A DNA stretch of 64,000 nucleotides from a virus. Positions 8,900 to 17,030 of the stretch are shown piece by piece. The notes below the pieces were generated by a model that saw only the letters and a list, made by a program, of their open reading frames with translations, was not told where the DNA came from and searched no databases. Position 1 is the stretch's first letter. Each line of letters starts with the position of its first letter. The DNA lies in the IMG/VR virus record IMGVR_UViG_3300029883_000002, positions 1-64,000 of that record; one strand, written 5' to 3'. Made by a program: the position numbers and the translations under genes.

Positions 8900-9464
8900 A
8901 TACAATATTGCTATAGATACTGAGTTTTATGAAGATGGGAAAGGTACTGTAAAATTATTATCCATTGGGATGCAAAGACAAGAAGATAGAAAAACACTTT
9001 ATCTTGTTGTTCCTAATTATGAAGATATCTTGAATAATATTCCTGAAGGTCATTTTGTTCATGAGCAAGTAGCTCCATATTTGTTTGAAGAAGCTCCTAC
9101 TATTAATTTTAGACATATGACCATTGACATGGAAAATAAACAAAAAATATTTAGAGAAACTATTAAAGAATTTATTGGTGTAAAACAACAGTTTATTGGA
9201 TATTGTACGGCGTATGACATTGTTGCTTTTAAATCTATTTTTGGAGACTTTGATAATATTCCTTCTACTCTTCCTTATACATTTAAAGATCTAGCATTCT
9301 TTATACCGCTTGTTGGTAAAGTTAAAAAAGACTTTGCTCCTGTAAGTAATTATGGAAATCTTCATAATGCTCTTACTGATGCTAAATGGGCACTTGGTGT
9401 ATATGAAGAAATTTATAGAAACAATTTCAATATTAGAAGCATTATGGATATTGACTGGCGTTAA
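8889..9464 (+). CDS. DEDD-family 3'-5' exonuclease (Rv2179c-like)
   Basis: Residues 10-12 (DTEF) supply the first acidic pair. FIGYCTAYDIVAF gives the second, and NALTDAKWAL gives the third Asp with a DEDDh-like arrangement. The opening IAIDTEFYEDGKGTVKLLSIG matches the Rv2179c-like exoribonuclease group. It probably trims RNA or DNA 3' ends. The frame extends to 8853, but ATG 8889 follows AGGAAG and overlaps the previous gene by 11 nt, so I use it. A perfect terminator follows. Confidence 0.78.
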   Translation: MPNRYNIAIDTEFYEDGKGTVKLLSIGMQRQEDRKTLYLVVPNYEDILNNIPEGHFVHEQVAPYLFEEAPTINFRHMTIDMENKQKIFRETIKEFIGVKQQFIGYCTAYDIVAFKSIFGDFDNIPSTLPYTFKDLAFFIPLVGKVKKDFAPVSNYGNLHNALTDAKWALGVYEEIYRNNFNIRSIMDIDWR

Positions 9465-9468
9465 TTGG

Positions 9469-9500
9469 ATGGAGGTGTGGGCAATAGCCCACACCTCCAT
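9469..9500 (+). terminator. Palindromic terminator
   Basis: A 14-bp perfect stem (ATGGAGGTGTGGGC) with an AATA loop, then ATTTC. Confidence 0.8.
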
Positions 9501-9521
9501 ATTTCATTATTGTATTACCGA

Positions 9522-9529
9522 TATATTAC
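9522..9529 (+). promoter_or_regulatory. Phage promoter motif TATATTAC
   Basis: CGATATATTACTTAAACAAAG lies after the terminator and about 30 nt before the frameshifted gene. Confidence 0.55.
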
Positions 9530-9559
9530 TTAAACAAAGTAAATACATGAGGATGAAAA

Positions 9560-10072
9560 ATGTCTGATATTCAATTTGATCGTGAAAAAGTCACTGCTTT
9601 CTTAAAAAAAGTATGGTAAGTTTAATAGAATAAGTCCCATTACAAGAAAGATAGTTGAACGAGGAAAACGAAAAGCGTGTTTCTCGAACTCACTAACATA
9701 TGCTATTTTAAATTTTGAAGATGTCGGTTACATCGAAGGATTAGTAGGTAGTAATTTTGTTGAAAATCCTTTAGAGAAAGCAAGACTTCATGGTTGGAAT
9801 GTATTTAAAAATATGGATGTTTTTGAGCATTGTTTTGATAAAACTCCTATTTATTTTGATAAAACATGGACTATCGTGGGCAGTGTAGTGGACTGTTTTA
9901 CTATGGTGTTGAAATATGTCCTCATTTTGCTCACATGGTTATTGGTTTACAATTCGATAAAGATAGAAGCAAACCTGGTGGTTATTCTGTTTTAACATAC
10001 GAACCTTTTCTCAATGGAGAATTTAAAGAATCGGAATGGCGACCGTATGGCTATGAAATAATAGAATCATAA
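9560..10072 (+). pseudogene. Frameshifted gene, hypothetical (about 170 aa if repaired)
   Basis: ATG 9560 (after GAGGATGAAAA) reads MSDIQFDREKVTAFLKK and stops after a run of seven A at 9604-9610. Reading continues convincingly one frame over (KKYGKFNRISPITRKIVERG...CFDKTPIYFDKTW). It then returns to the first frame near 9866 (MDYRGQCSGLFYYG...YGYEIIES, stop at 10072). Two compensating frame changes in one short gene suggest either sequencing indels, the first at a homopolymer, or a decayed gene. The repaired product is not recognised. Confidence 0.6.
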
Positions 10073-10078
10073 GAATAT

Positions 10079-10101
10079 AAGGGGGAATAATATTCCCCCT
10101 T
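10079..10101 (+). terminator. Palindrome, probable terminator
   Basis: AAGGGGGAATA and its complement around a single central base, directly after the broken gene. No T-run follows. Confidence 0.6.
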
Positions 10102-10137
10102 AAAACATTGTATAGATTCTTTTTATTAGGAGGATAC

Positions 10138-12252
10138 ATGTTTTCTATCCTAAATATTTTTTCTATAAAAGTAGAAGAAACTCCAGGTTCTAAATTTGTT
10201 ACTCTTTCGAATATACAATCAAATAATTTAAGACGAGATTTTGTTAAGACATTAGGGTCTCCACTTATTGAAAAATATATGTTACATAAAGCAACATATA
10301 ATAAATTTGTTATTCATAAGTTTTTTATACCAGATCTCTACTATATATTAACTAAGATCTTGCTGACAAAAGGGCATATATATACAACTAGATCACACAT
10401 TAAGGATCTCTTAAAACAAATAGAATTACATACTTGGTATAAGTCTGCTTTTGAGCCACCAAAATCAGTACCTTTAAATCTAAGTAGATTGTCTGAATTG
10501 TCTAGGCCATTACTTCCTATTCAATTGGAAGCATTAAAAGAATATAATTTAAAGATTCCTAAGTTAAAATTAAGAGGTTTCTTACTGGATGCAGCGACTG
10601 GTAGTGGTAAATCTGGTATGTTACTTGCTATGGGTTTATGTTCAGAAGCTAAATTCAAAGTTATTATTTGTCCAAAACATACGATTTCAAAAGTATGGGT
10701 CGATGAAGAACTTCCAAAGTCTTTTGGTAAGAAGAATAAGTTGAAAGTATTTAGGTCAGATGAACAAGATGAAATCGTTCCTGGTTATGATTGGTATTTT
10801 ATTCATTATGAAGCTATTGGTAAACTATTACAATTCTTTCATAAACATAAATATCCTTCAGTGTTTATTGGTATAGATGAGTGTCATAATCTTAATGAAT
10901 TAGGTTCTATGAGAACCAATATTTATATTGAATGTTGTGAAGCATCAAATGCACAAAACATCGTTCCGGCATCTGGTACTCCACTGAAAGCACTTGGTAG
11001 AGAAGTTGTGCCATTGTTACAAGTTACAGATCCGTTATTTGATGATTATGCTAAAGATAGGTTCTTAAAAATCTATAGTAGATCGGCAGGATCTGCTGCC
11101 CATATCTTACAGAATAGAATATCATTAGTTTCACATACAATTCCTAAGTCTGCTATTATGGGATCTGAAAAACCCATTGAAAAAACTATTTCTATTACAT
11201 TACCAGATAGTGACAAATATACTTTACCGTTTTTAAAAATAGAGTGTAAGAAATTCTTTATAGATAAAATGACAAAATATGATAAAGAGATGGATGTACA
11301 TGAAAAACTATTTATATCGGTTATAAGAGATCACGAAAGAACATTAAAATCGAAAGAAGATCTTCATGAGTTTAATGTATATCTCGATTATATTAATAAG
11401 ATAAAGAAAGGATACGATCCTATTACCATGGGTTTCATGTCTATTTATTGTAATACTTATGAAAAGACTAAGATTATACCCAATCTACCTAAGGATATAA
11501 AAGATAAGTTTATTAAATCTAAATCAGTTGTTAAATATGTTAAGATGGTTGTTATGGGAGAATGGTTAGCAGAAATAGGTAGGAAAAGAGTAGAGCTACA
11601 CAAAGAACTTATTAGACATGCAGGCCTTGATGAAATTGTTAAAAATGCTGAAAAGAAAACTATATGTTTTAGTAATTATGTTGATGCTATTAAAGAAGGT
11701 GAAAGATATTTTAAAGAAGCCGGGTTTAATCCTCTTTGTGTTTATGGTGATACGAATGCAGATCTTGGTAATATCATAGATAAATTTAAATCAGACAAAA
11801 CAGTAAATCCATTATTAGCAACAATACAATCTATGTCTACTGGCATAACTCTCATTGTTGCAAATATTATTATTTTCTTTAATCTTCCATTTAGAGATTA
11901 TGAAATGGAACAAGCTATTGCGCGAGCATTTAGACTTGGACAAGATACTCAAGTTTATGTTTATAAACTATTACTCAATACTAAAGAAGCCAATCTAGCT
12001 ACAAGACTTGAAGAAATTCTCGAATGGAGTAGATCTTCTGTTTATGATCTCATGGGACATACTAATAATGAAATGACTAAAGATGAAGATATATTCATTA
12101 CAGCTATTAATGATAATAATAATATTTCAAGTGATGAAATCAAGAAATTGGCTCATAAAGTTGCAGCGAATGAAAATTATGAATTCAATACAAATGCTCA
12201 CTATTATCAAAATAAATCTTTTTATAATCTTATGTTGAAATTAAGGGCTTAG
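10138..12252 (+). CDS. SNF2-type superfamily 2 helicase
   Basis: An ATP-dependent DNA translocase/helicase. Visible motifs: motif I AATGSGKSG (about residues 152-160), motif II IDECHNL (about 246-252), motif III ASGTPL, motif V QSMSTGITL and motif VI EQAIARAFRLGQ. The last is typical of SNF2/Rad54-like enzymes, QxxxRxxRxGQ. The N-terminal 130 residues and a helical insertion between the RecA-like lobes are phage-specific. The frame begins at 10108, but ATG 10138 stands behind AGGAGG and is chosen, giving 704 aa. Likely roles are replication or recombination fork remodelling. Confidence 0.88.
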   Translation: MFSILNIFSIKVEETPGSKFVTLSNIQSNNLRRDFVKTLGSPLIEKYMLHKATYNKFVIHKFFIPDLYYILTKILLTKGHIYTTRSHIKDLLKQIELHTWYKSAFEPPKSVPLNLSRLSELSRPLLPIQLEALKEYNLKIPKLKLRGFLLDAATGSGKSGMLLAMGLCSEAKFKVIICPKHTISKVWVDEELPKSFGKKNKLKVFRSDEQDEIVPGYDWYFIHYEAIGKLLQFFHKHKYPSVFIGIDECHNLNELGSMRTNIYIECCEASNAQNIVPASGTPLKALGREVVPLLQVTDPLFDDYAKDRFLKIYSRSAGSAAHILQNRISLVSHTIPKSAIMGSEKPIEKTISITLPDSDKYTLPFLKIECKKFFIDKMTKYDKEMDVHEKLFISVIRDHERTLKSKEDLHEFNVYLDYINKIKKGYDPITMGFMSIYCNTYEKTKIIPNLPKDIKDKFIKSKSVVKYVKMVVMGEWLAEIGRKRVELHKELIRHAGLDEIVKNAEKKTICFSNYVDAIKEGERYFKEAGFNPLCVYGDTNADLGNIIDKFKSDKTVNPLLATIQSMSTGITLIVANIIIFFNLPFRDYEMEQAIARAFRLGQDTQVYVYKLLLNTKEANLATRLEEILEWSRSSVYDLMGHTNNEMTKDEDIFITAINDNNNISSDEIKKLAHKVAANENYEFNTNAHYYQNKSFYNLMLKLRA

Positions 12253-12268
12253 AAAAAGGAGCATCTTT

Positions 12269-12706
12269 ATGGATAAAGATTTTGAATATACTTTTGATAC
12301 TCTTCCATTTACAGCACCATCCGATGAAGGATTTAGAGCTGGTGAAACTGATAATTTAAAATGGTATATTAATTGTGAATTACATGAAGTTGTTTCTTAC
12401 ATGGATAATGCTCTTAAAAAAGGATTCGCATTAAAGACCGGTAGAGCATATGGTTCTGATGGTAAATTAACTGATCCTAAATATACTGGTCTTTATTATA
12501 CAAATGAAGATCTTAATAGATATATTGAAAATACAAATCAATATCTTAAAGAACATCCAGAACTCAAAGATATAACTGATTCATCTGCTATGATGCCTAC
12601 TGTTGATACTATTATTAGATCTATGGCAAAGCTTCCAGATGATAATATTATTAATATCGAAAGATATAAAAGGCCTCGTCGTGCTATGAGAAATAAAAAA
12701 ATATAG
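12269..12706 (+). CDS. Hypothetical protein (145 aa)
   Basis: Not recognised. It is acidic and helical, ends in a basic tail (ERYKRPRRAMRNKK), and contains the Tyr-rich segment DPKYTGLYYTNEDLNRYIE. AAAAGGAGCATCTTT precedes ATG 12269 and it follows the helicase by 16 nt, so it is probably in the same operon. Confidence 0.7.
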   Translation: MDKDFEYTFDTLPFTAPSDEGFRAGETDNLKWYINCELHEVVSYMDNALKKGFALKTGRAYGSDGKLTDPKYTGLYYTNEDLNRYIENTNQYLKEHPELKDITDSSAMMPTVDTIIRSMAKLPDDNIINIERYKRPRRAMRNKKI

Positions 12707-12745
12707 ATAGTATTTATTATATGTTTGTGAAAATGGAGTCGAAAA

Positions 12746-13069
12746 ATGATTGAAAAAAATATGGACGTCACCGATATCAATGGTGCTAAAAAGAACATCA
12801 GCGATCTGAAGGTCTTTGGTAATGGCGATACCTTCCAACTTATCTGCAAAGCTAGTTCCCAGGAACAGGGTTGGATGAAGTCGACCAAAGCTATGGAAAT
12901 CGTTGGTGTTGGCTGTGTTGTCCAGGTGACAACGCAACAGCGCAGTCCTGACGGATCGTATGCTGTGGCAGAAGCCGTGACTTTTGTTCCAGGAACAAAG
13001 ATCATCGGTGATGCTATCAATGGTCGTCGGATCGTTATTTTCAATTACAATGATACCGATATCGAATAA
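12746..13069 (+). CDS. Small GC-rich, probably highly expressed protein (107 aa)
   Basis: Not recognised. It is a beta-rich small domain (MDVTDINGAKKNISDLKVFG...AMEIVGVGCVVQVTTQQ...AVAEAVTFVPG). Codons are clearly more GC-rich and host-like than those of the neighbours, which suggests abundant expression. TGGAGTCGAAAA precedes the ATG. tRNA-Ser starts 26 nt after its stop codon, so mRNA and tRNA may share a transcript. Confidence 0.72.
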   Translation: MIEKNMDVTDINGAKKNISDLKVFGNGDTFQLICKASSQEQGWMKSTKAMEIVGVGCVVQVTTQQRSPDGSYAVAEAVTFVPGTKIIGDAINGRRIVIFNYNDTDIE

Positions 13070-13095
13070 TATTTGACTCAGTTGATATGGAAAAA

Positions 13096-13185
13096 GGATG
13101 GGTGGCCGAGTGGTTTAAGGCAACGGTCTTGAAAACCGTCGTAGGTGTGAGCTTACCGTGGGTTCGAATCCCACCCCATCCGCCA
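13096..13185 (+). tRNA. tRNA-Ser (UGA)
   Basis: A 90-nt type II tRNA. The acceptor GGATGGG pairs with CCCATCC, the anticodon loop is CTTGAAA with anticodon TGA, there is a variable arm, the T-loop is GGTTCGAATCC, and CCA is encoded. Confidence 0.97.
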
Positions 13186-13216
13186 TGTTAAATAAGTTTC
13201 AAAATATTTATACATA

Positions 13217-13224
13217 TATATTAA
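13217..13224 (+). promoter_or_regulatory. Promoter-like motif TATATTAA before the non-coding locus
   Basis: ACATATATATTAATTTATTGG context matches the other copies of the phage motif. No gene follows for about 1.45 kb; it would drive the non-coding RNA. Confidence 0.55.
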
Positions 13225-13229
13225 TTTAT

Positions 13230-14679
13230 TGGAACCTGATCATAAAAAGTTAAACTACAGTTGAATTTCACAGTGTAGCAACCTTCTGCTCTGATCCGCA
13301 CCGCCCCGCTGTGATCCGTTCTCCAGGAAAATGAGTGTCCTTTCTCATTTTAGTGTATTAGTCAACTGTGGGCTCTCGACCAAGGTGATGAAAATCATCT
13401 AAACCTGGGTATATGTTGAGAGTATAATTAAGATAGTGTTGTGACGAAGGTAACATCCGCGCCCTTCGCGTCAGGACGGCTAACCACATGCAGGTCAGTG
13501 TGCTAGCACAACACCGTAACATCTGCCACTAACATGCAATCCGGCGACTATCAGTTTTCGAAGCATGTTTTAAAAGTCCTGATAATGCAGATGTATAGCA
13601 AATATCAAGTCGACTTGTAGAAATACAACATTCTGGTCAAGGTGCATGGAATTAACGGACCTAAACACCTTGTTGCGTCGGTTGACTTGAGAGTTCTCGT
13701 GTGGAGTTGTTGTCAATGCCGTGTCCTGGTCCTTGGAGGGGATGACGCCGTAGAAGATACCAATATGGAATACCGGAATATTCCCACATGAGCACGCTTT
13801 GTTTTCATGAGTTTTCTTTCTTTGTCCAAGTTACTGAAGATGATCTATAGCCATAGATCGAAACCTAGTTACGACGATGGTCTAACAGGCAGGACAAAGT
13901 ACTGACCAGGTGTGCTGGCGCTGATATTATGCGACGTTTTATCGTTGCTGTAGATGCTGGCATATCGAAGATGTTTGTTGTGGTAAACACGCCGTTGAGA
14001 TCAGCTATAGATGATCGATGATGTGGCGGTGTGCAATGAGATGATCATACGATTCCCAAGAAGGGAACTGTGATTATCTATGACTTATACACGACAGTGA
14101 TCCATATGTGATCCATTGTGTGTTTGTTCTTTACATTGTTAATACCACGACGAACGTAATAACTGTGTGTTGTCTGGATAAGGGTCATGTATCCCGCAAT
14201 CTGGTATCGCACTAACTCTGGTAGATATACAGTTGAGACCGTGTCTCTAAATCTACAAGTGAGCATGTGTCTGGTGGGTTTGGGCTGAAAAAATGCCATC
14301 TGATCCACCAGACACATCTCGCGAAACCTCTTAAGTGGCGATACCGTTAGACTGAGACCCAGCTTGCTGACTAGCATTTTGTGCAGTTGGCTATGCGCGA
14401 TTTATTTCGGGCATCTTCTGGCAGATATGTCGTTCTCCACGAACCCTCCAGATCAGAGGACTTGCTCAAGATTGGTATCGTAGAGCAGGTAACTAATTTG
14501 TCCTGTAAACTATGTGATGTCGGAAAAGTCAGATCCGATGATCTGATCAACATCATACTATCGGATGTAATGCCCCCATGGATGTTAATAGCATTTGCAT
14601 TATGAGATCGGCAGATATACACATCTGATAGGAGTCGTACCCCACACGATGAGCTCTGTGGAATCCAGAGCATCTGCAA
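13230..14679 (+). ncRNA. Candidate large structured non-coding RNA, block A
   Basis: About 1.45 kb without a convincing gene, at higher GC than the surrounding AT-rich coding DNA. Directly visible stems: a long pair 14265-14277 with 14305-14317 (13 bp, ATGTGTCTGGTGG), a nested hairpin 14221-14256 (GTAGAT/ATCTAC enclosing GAGAC/GTCTC), GTGTTGTG/CACAACAC near 13437 and 13506, GATCTAT-AGCC-ATAGATC near 13841, CTCTCGAC/GTTGAGAG near 13374 and 13416, AAAATGAG/CTCATTTT near 13330, and GCTCTG/CAGAGC just before tRNA-Leu. A promoter-like motif sits just upstream. Size, phage setting and tRNA adjacency recall GOLLD and ROOL RNAs, but I cannot show homology. Confidence 0.6.
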
Positions 14680-14768
14680 GCGCGTATGGCGAAGCTGGCT
14701 GAAACGCATCAGACTTAAAATCTGACACATAAGAAACACCGTGGGTTCGATCCCCACTACGCGCACCA
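14680..14768 (+). tRNA. tRNA-Leu (UAA)
   Basis: An 89-nt type II tRNA. The acceptor GCGCGTA pairs with TACGCGC, the anticodon stem/loop is CAGACTTAAAATCTG with anticodon TAA, the T-arm is GTGGGTTCGATCCCCAC, and ACCA is encoded. Confidence 0.96.
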
Positions 14769-14772
14769 TGAG

Positions 14773-14798
14773 GGGGTGTAAGTTATAACTTACACCCC
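14773..14798 (+). terminator. Palindrome after tRNA-Leu
   Basis: A perfect 26-nt palindrome (GGGGTGTAAGTTA and its complement), 4 nt after the CCA. It has no T-run and may be a terminator or processing site. Confidence 0.55.
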
Positions 14799-14827
14799 TC
14801 CACCAACAATTTTCGATGACATACAAT

Positions 14828-14903
14828 GAGCACGTAACTCAGTTGGTAGAGTACTCGACTTTTAATCGAGATGTCATGGGTTCGAGCCCCATCATGCTCA
14901 CCA
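14828..14903 (+). tRNA. tRNA-Lys (UUU)
   Basis: A 76-nt cloverleaf. The anticodon arm is CTCGACTTTTAATCGAG with anticodon TTT, the T-arm is ATGGGTTCGAGCCCCAT, and CCA is encoded. The acceptor GAGCACG/CATGCTC has one C-A mismatch. Confidence 0.93.
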
Positions 14904-14976
14904 TTTTTTTAAAACAAGAGACGAGCTTATCTATGTCTTCTTTTAGATATTGATAAACTCATGTTATAAAGGAAAT

Positions 14977-15052
14977 GGACGCGTAGCACAGCGGTTAGTG
15001 CCGACCGCTCATAACGGTCTGGTCGTAGGTTCGAATCCTACCGCGTCCACCA
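14977..15052 (+). tRNA. tRNA-Met (CAU, elongator-like)
   Basis: A 76-nt cloverleaf. The acceptor GGACGCG/CGCGTCC is perfect, the anticodon arm is GACCGCTCATAACGGTC, and ACCA is encoded. A CAU anticodon could also be a lysidine-modified Ile tRNA; the arms look elongator-Met-like. Confidence 0.92.
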
Positions 15053-16210
15053 ACCTTTTTCCATAACGGTCTAGTTGGAAGTTCAGATCTCTCCGTACTG
15101 TAATAGGTAACCTCAGGAGATATAAGCATGACCAGATCATGCAGGTTCGTTCTTCATAGATTGAACTTCTAAGACCACATCTGAGGTGCAATGCCTCGGC
15201 AGAGATAGCTATGTCATGTAGCATAAGTAAAAAAAACACCAACGATGAAGTTGTACTCTCTAAAGAGTTAATGAACATGTTCAGACATCTTAGGTGAACA
15301 TTTACACCTTCAAAAAGATGGTAGCAACAGTATGGGTGAGAACAAAGCCATCATGCTGGATATCTGGTAACAGTGTCCAGACCCATGTGCCCCCAAGAAA
15401 CCATTGCGCTACGAGGATCTAGTGGAATTGATGCCATGCTTCGCATGCGCACAGGTTATAATAACCACATTGTCCTTATCTGAACATTTTTATTGACTCT
15501 CTCGGAGAAAACCCTCGTTTGTTGAAATGTTTATCACAAAGCTGTTATGACTCAATGACATAACAGTTTACCGCTTAAGGTTAACCATCTATCCCTCATC
15601 ACCGTAGTACGCCTAGGAGTTGTCCTATGTGGTCCAAAATGATGAATGATGAGCGGTGGCGAACAGCCGGGTTTGGAGACTGTGTGATATGGCCTCCTAA
15701 CTGGGCTCTGTTGTTCTTTCATGCATTGACACCCAGTGTATCGAGAGAATATCGGTCCGTCTCGAACGGACAACTTTCCTGCTTTAGATCGTATGTTTTG
15801 GCATATGTCTTAATCCGCACCGGTCCGGCCGATGTATGGATATGGGCGTAACTCGTCAACGATCTGCTAACAGGCTGAAGAACATGGAAGGTATACCAGG
15901 ACTACGATCGCCGGCTCTAACTTAAGTCATCTGGAGTCACTCAGGGACTATCCTGCGGTGAACATACGATGAGAGTTATCTTGGGATCATTTCCGTATAC
16001 ACACAACTGCTGTGTCCATAAGTGTTCTGTGTCTGAAAGCAAGGCATGAAGTGATTTTGTCACCGCCAACCCGCTATGTGGGAGATCCGTGAAAAGGTCT
16101 CCCACTACGGTTTCTTTAGTGTAGATTAAGGTGAACACCGAACACGGAATGGGCCTCCGCGCAACACAATCCCCCGATGTTGCTATGTTCGGTGTTCTCC
16201 TTAGTTTATA
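15053..16210 (+). ncRNA. Candidate large structured non-coding RNA, block B
   Basis: About 1.15 kb with no plausible gene, starting right after tRNA-Met. Visible stems: a near-perfect 17-nt terminal pair 16128-16144 with 16186-16202 (one mismatch) enclosing GCAACA/TGTTGC; GTGGGAGA/TCTCCCAC (16078-16105); CTGTTATG/CATAACAG (15542-15566); GTCCGT/ACGGAC (15755-15771); GAAGTTCA/TGAACTTC with outer GGTCT/AGACC near 15070-15175; CATCTTAGGTG paired with CACCTT...AAGATG near 15285-15320. It shares the 9-mer CTAACAGGC and flanking bases with block A (15867-15875 against 13882-13890). Confidence 0.6.
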
Positions 16211-16260
16211 CATATTAAATTCTTCAGGCAGCTGCTTATTTTTTATTTCAAAGATAAATA

Positions 16261-16268
16261 TATATTAA
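16261..16268 (+). promoter_or_regulatory. Promoter-like motif TATATTAA before a tRNA-like element
   Basis: AAATATATATTAATACATTGA context, only 12 nt before the first base of the aberrant tRNA-like element. Confidence 0.55.
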
Positions 16269-16280
16269 TACATTGAATTC

Positions 16281-16360
16281 GCCGCAGTATCTCCTTGGCC
16301 TTCTAAGCTATTGAAAGAGTAACTGGACACATGGGGGTTCGAATCCCTCCTGCGGCGCCA
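16281..16360 (+). tRNA. Aberrant tRNA-like element, Arg(UCU)-type anticodon loop
   Basis: A perfect 7-bp acceptor (GCCGCAG with CTGCGGC), G discriminator, encoded CCA and a good T-arm (GGGGGTTCGAATCCCTC) mark a tRNA. The middle does not fold normally: only TATCTCC lies between the acceptor and an imperfect anticodon arm (TTGGC-CTTCTAA-GCTAT), so no D-arm fits, and the variable region is about 21 nt. It may be a D-armless tRNA, a tRNA-derived RNA or a decayed tRNA-Arg. Confidence 0.45.
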
Positions 16361-16431
16361 ATCATTTAAAATATTCTAATCCGGGATCGTCGGTCTGAGT
16401 CTGACCTGGAGACCACTAAGATACCATATAT

Positions 16432-16476
16432 CTTCTAAGCGGCAGGTCGTAGGTTCGAGTCCTACTGGGATCGCTA
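16432..16476 (+). pseudogene. 3' half of a tRNA-Arg(UCU)-like sequence
   Basis: CTTCTAAGCGGC (anticodon loop plus 3' stem), variable AGGTC, and a perfect T-arm (GTAGG-TTCGAGT-CCTAC) followed by TGGGATC and GCTA look like a tRNA 3' half. The matching 5' acceptor (GATCCCA) and 5' anticodon stem (GCCGC) are absent upstream, and the end reads CTA instead of CCA. Confidence 0.5.
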
Positions 16477-16910
16477 AGCTGCCATACATCTTCTTCAGTT
16501 TCGGGTCCTTCTGAGTAAGGCATTTGAGTATGCACACCGATCCATGAAAGTGGGGACAGTGTATCGGTTCTTTTAAAAGTTTTGGCTCCGTTAACTGAGT
16601 CTGGACTGCTCACCGGCATGTATGTGTCAGTGTTGTCGGAAAAGCATACAAATGCATTAATGGTTAGAGGGTGTCCATCTTCGGATCGGCATTTTGGCCA
16701 TAGTCGCTAGAAATCAGTGAAACGGGCTGGTCTCGGGATAAATTGTAAGTCTGACGACCGAGATAAGATTAATGACTTACCAAAGTCCTGGTGTGTTAAA
16801 AAACTTATGGTGATGTAACCAGGGATGCGAACTATGTTTGCCATCGGACGCCAAGCGATCGATGAAACCATTCTAAATTCCACTTAACTTTTAGGTCGAT
16901 GTTATCGGGC

Positions 16911-16947
16911 TGTCACATGCATGGACGTAATGTCCATGTATGTGACA
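16911..16947 (+). terminator. Intrinsic terminator of the non-coding locus
   Basis: A 16-bp stem (TGTCACATGCATGGAC with GTCCATGTATGTGACA, one G-T pair) and a GTAAT loop, followed by TTCATTTATTTTTTAA. Confidence 0.85.
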
Positions 16948-16996
16948 AGTTCATTTATTTTTTAATACATTTTGAGTTTTATACAAAAAATAAATA

Positions 16997-17004
16997 TATA
17001 TTAC
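16997..17004 (+). promoter_or_regulatory. Phage promoter motif TATATTAC
   Basis: AAATATATATTACTTATTTAG, 27 nt before the HTH gene start. Confidence 0.65.
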
Positions 17005-17030
17005 TTATTTAGAAATATGGAGTGACTATC

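Larger units (their letters stand above)
16361..16947 (+). ncRNA. Candidate structured non-coding RNA, block C, ending in a terminator
   Basis: About 0.6 kb with no plausible gene, between the aberrant tRNA-like element and the HTH gene. It begins with hairpins (GGTCT...AGACC; AAGATA-CCATA-TATCTT at about 16418-16434), contains a tRNA 3'-half-like stretch, and ends in a 16-bp terminator hairpin. It would be transcribed from the motif at 16261. No family is recognised. Confidence 0.5.

Noticed and set aside
14078-14826. Minus-strand frames of 99 and 151 codons in the tRNA region
   Set aside because: They run across tRNA-Leu or through long RNA stems, lack ribosome sites, and their composition (for example VVGIEPTVF) is the antisense of tRNA and stem sequence rather than a protein.
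15552-16213. Short frames on both strands in block B
   Set aside because: Several overlapping frames of similar length with no start signals; the strand and frame are ambiguous and RNA stems explain the sequence better.
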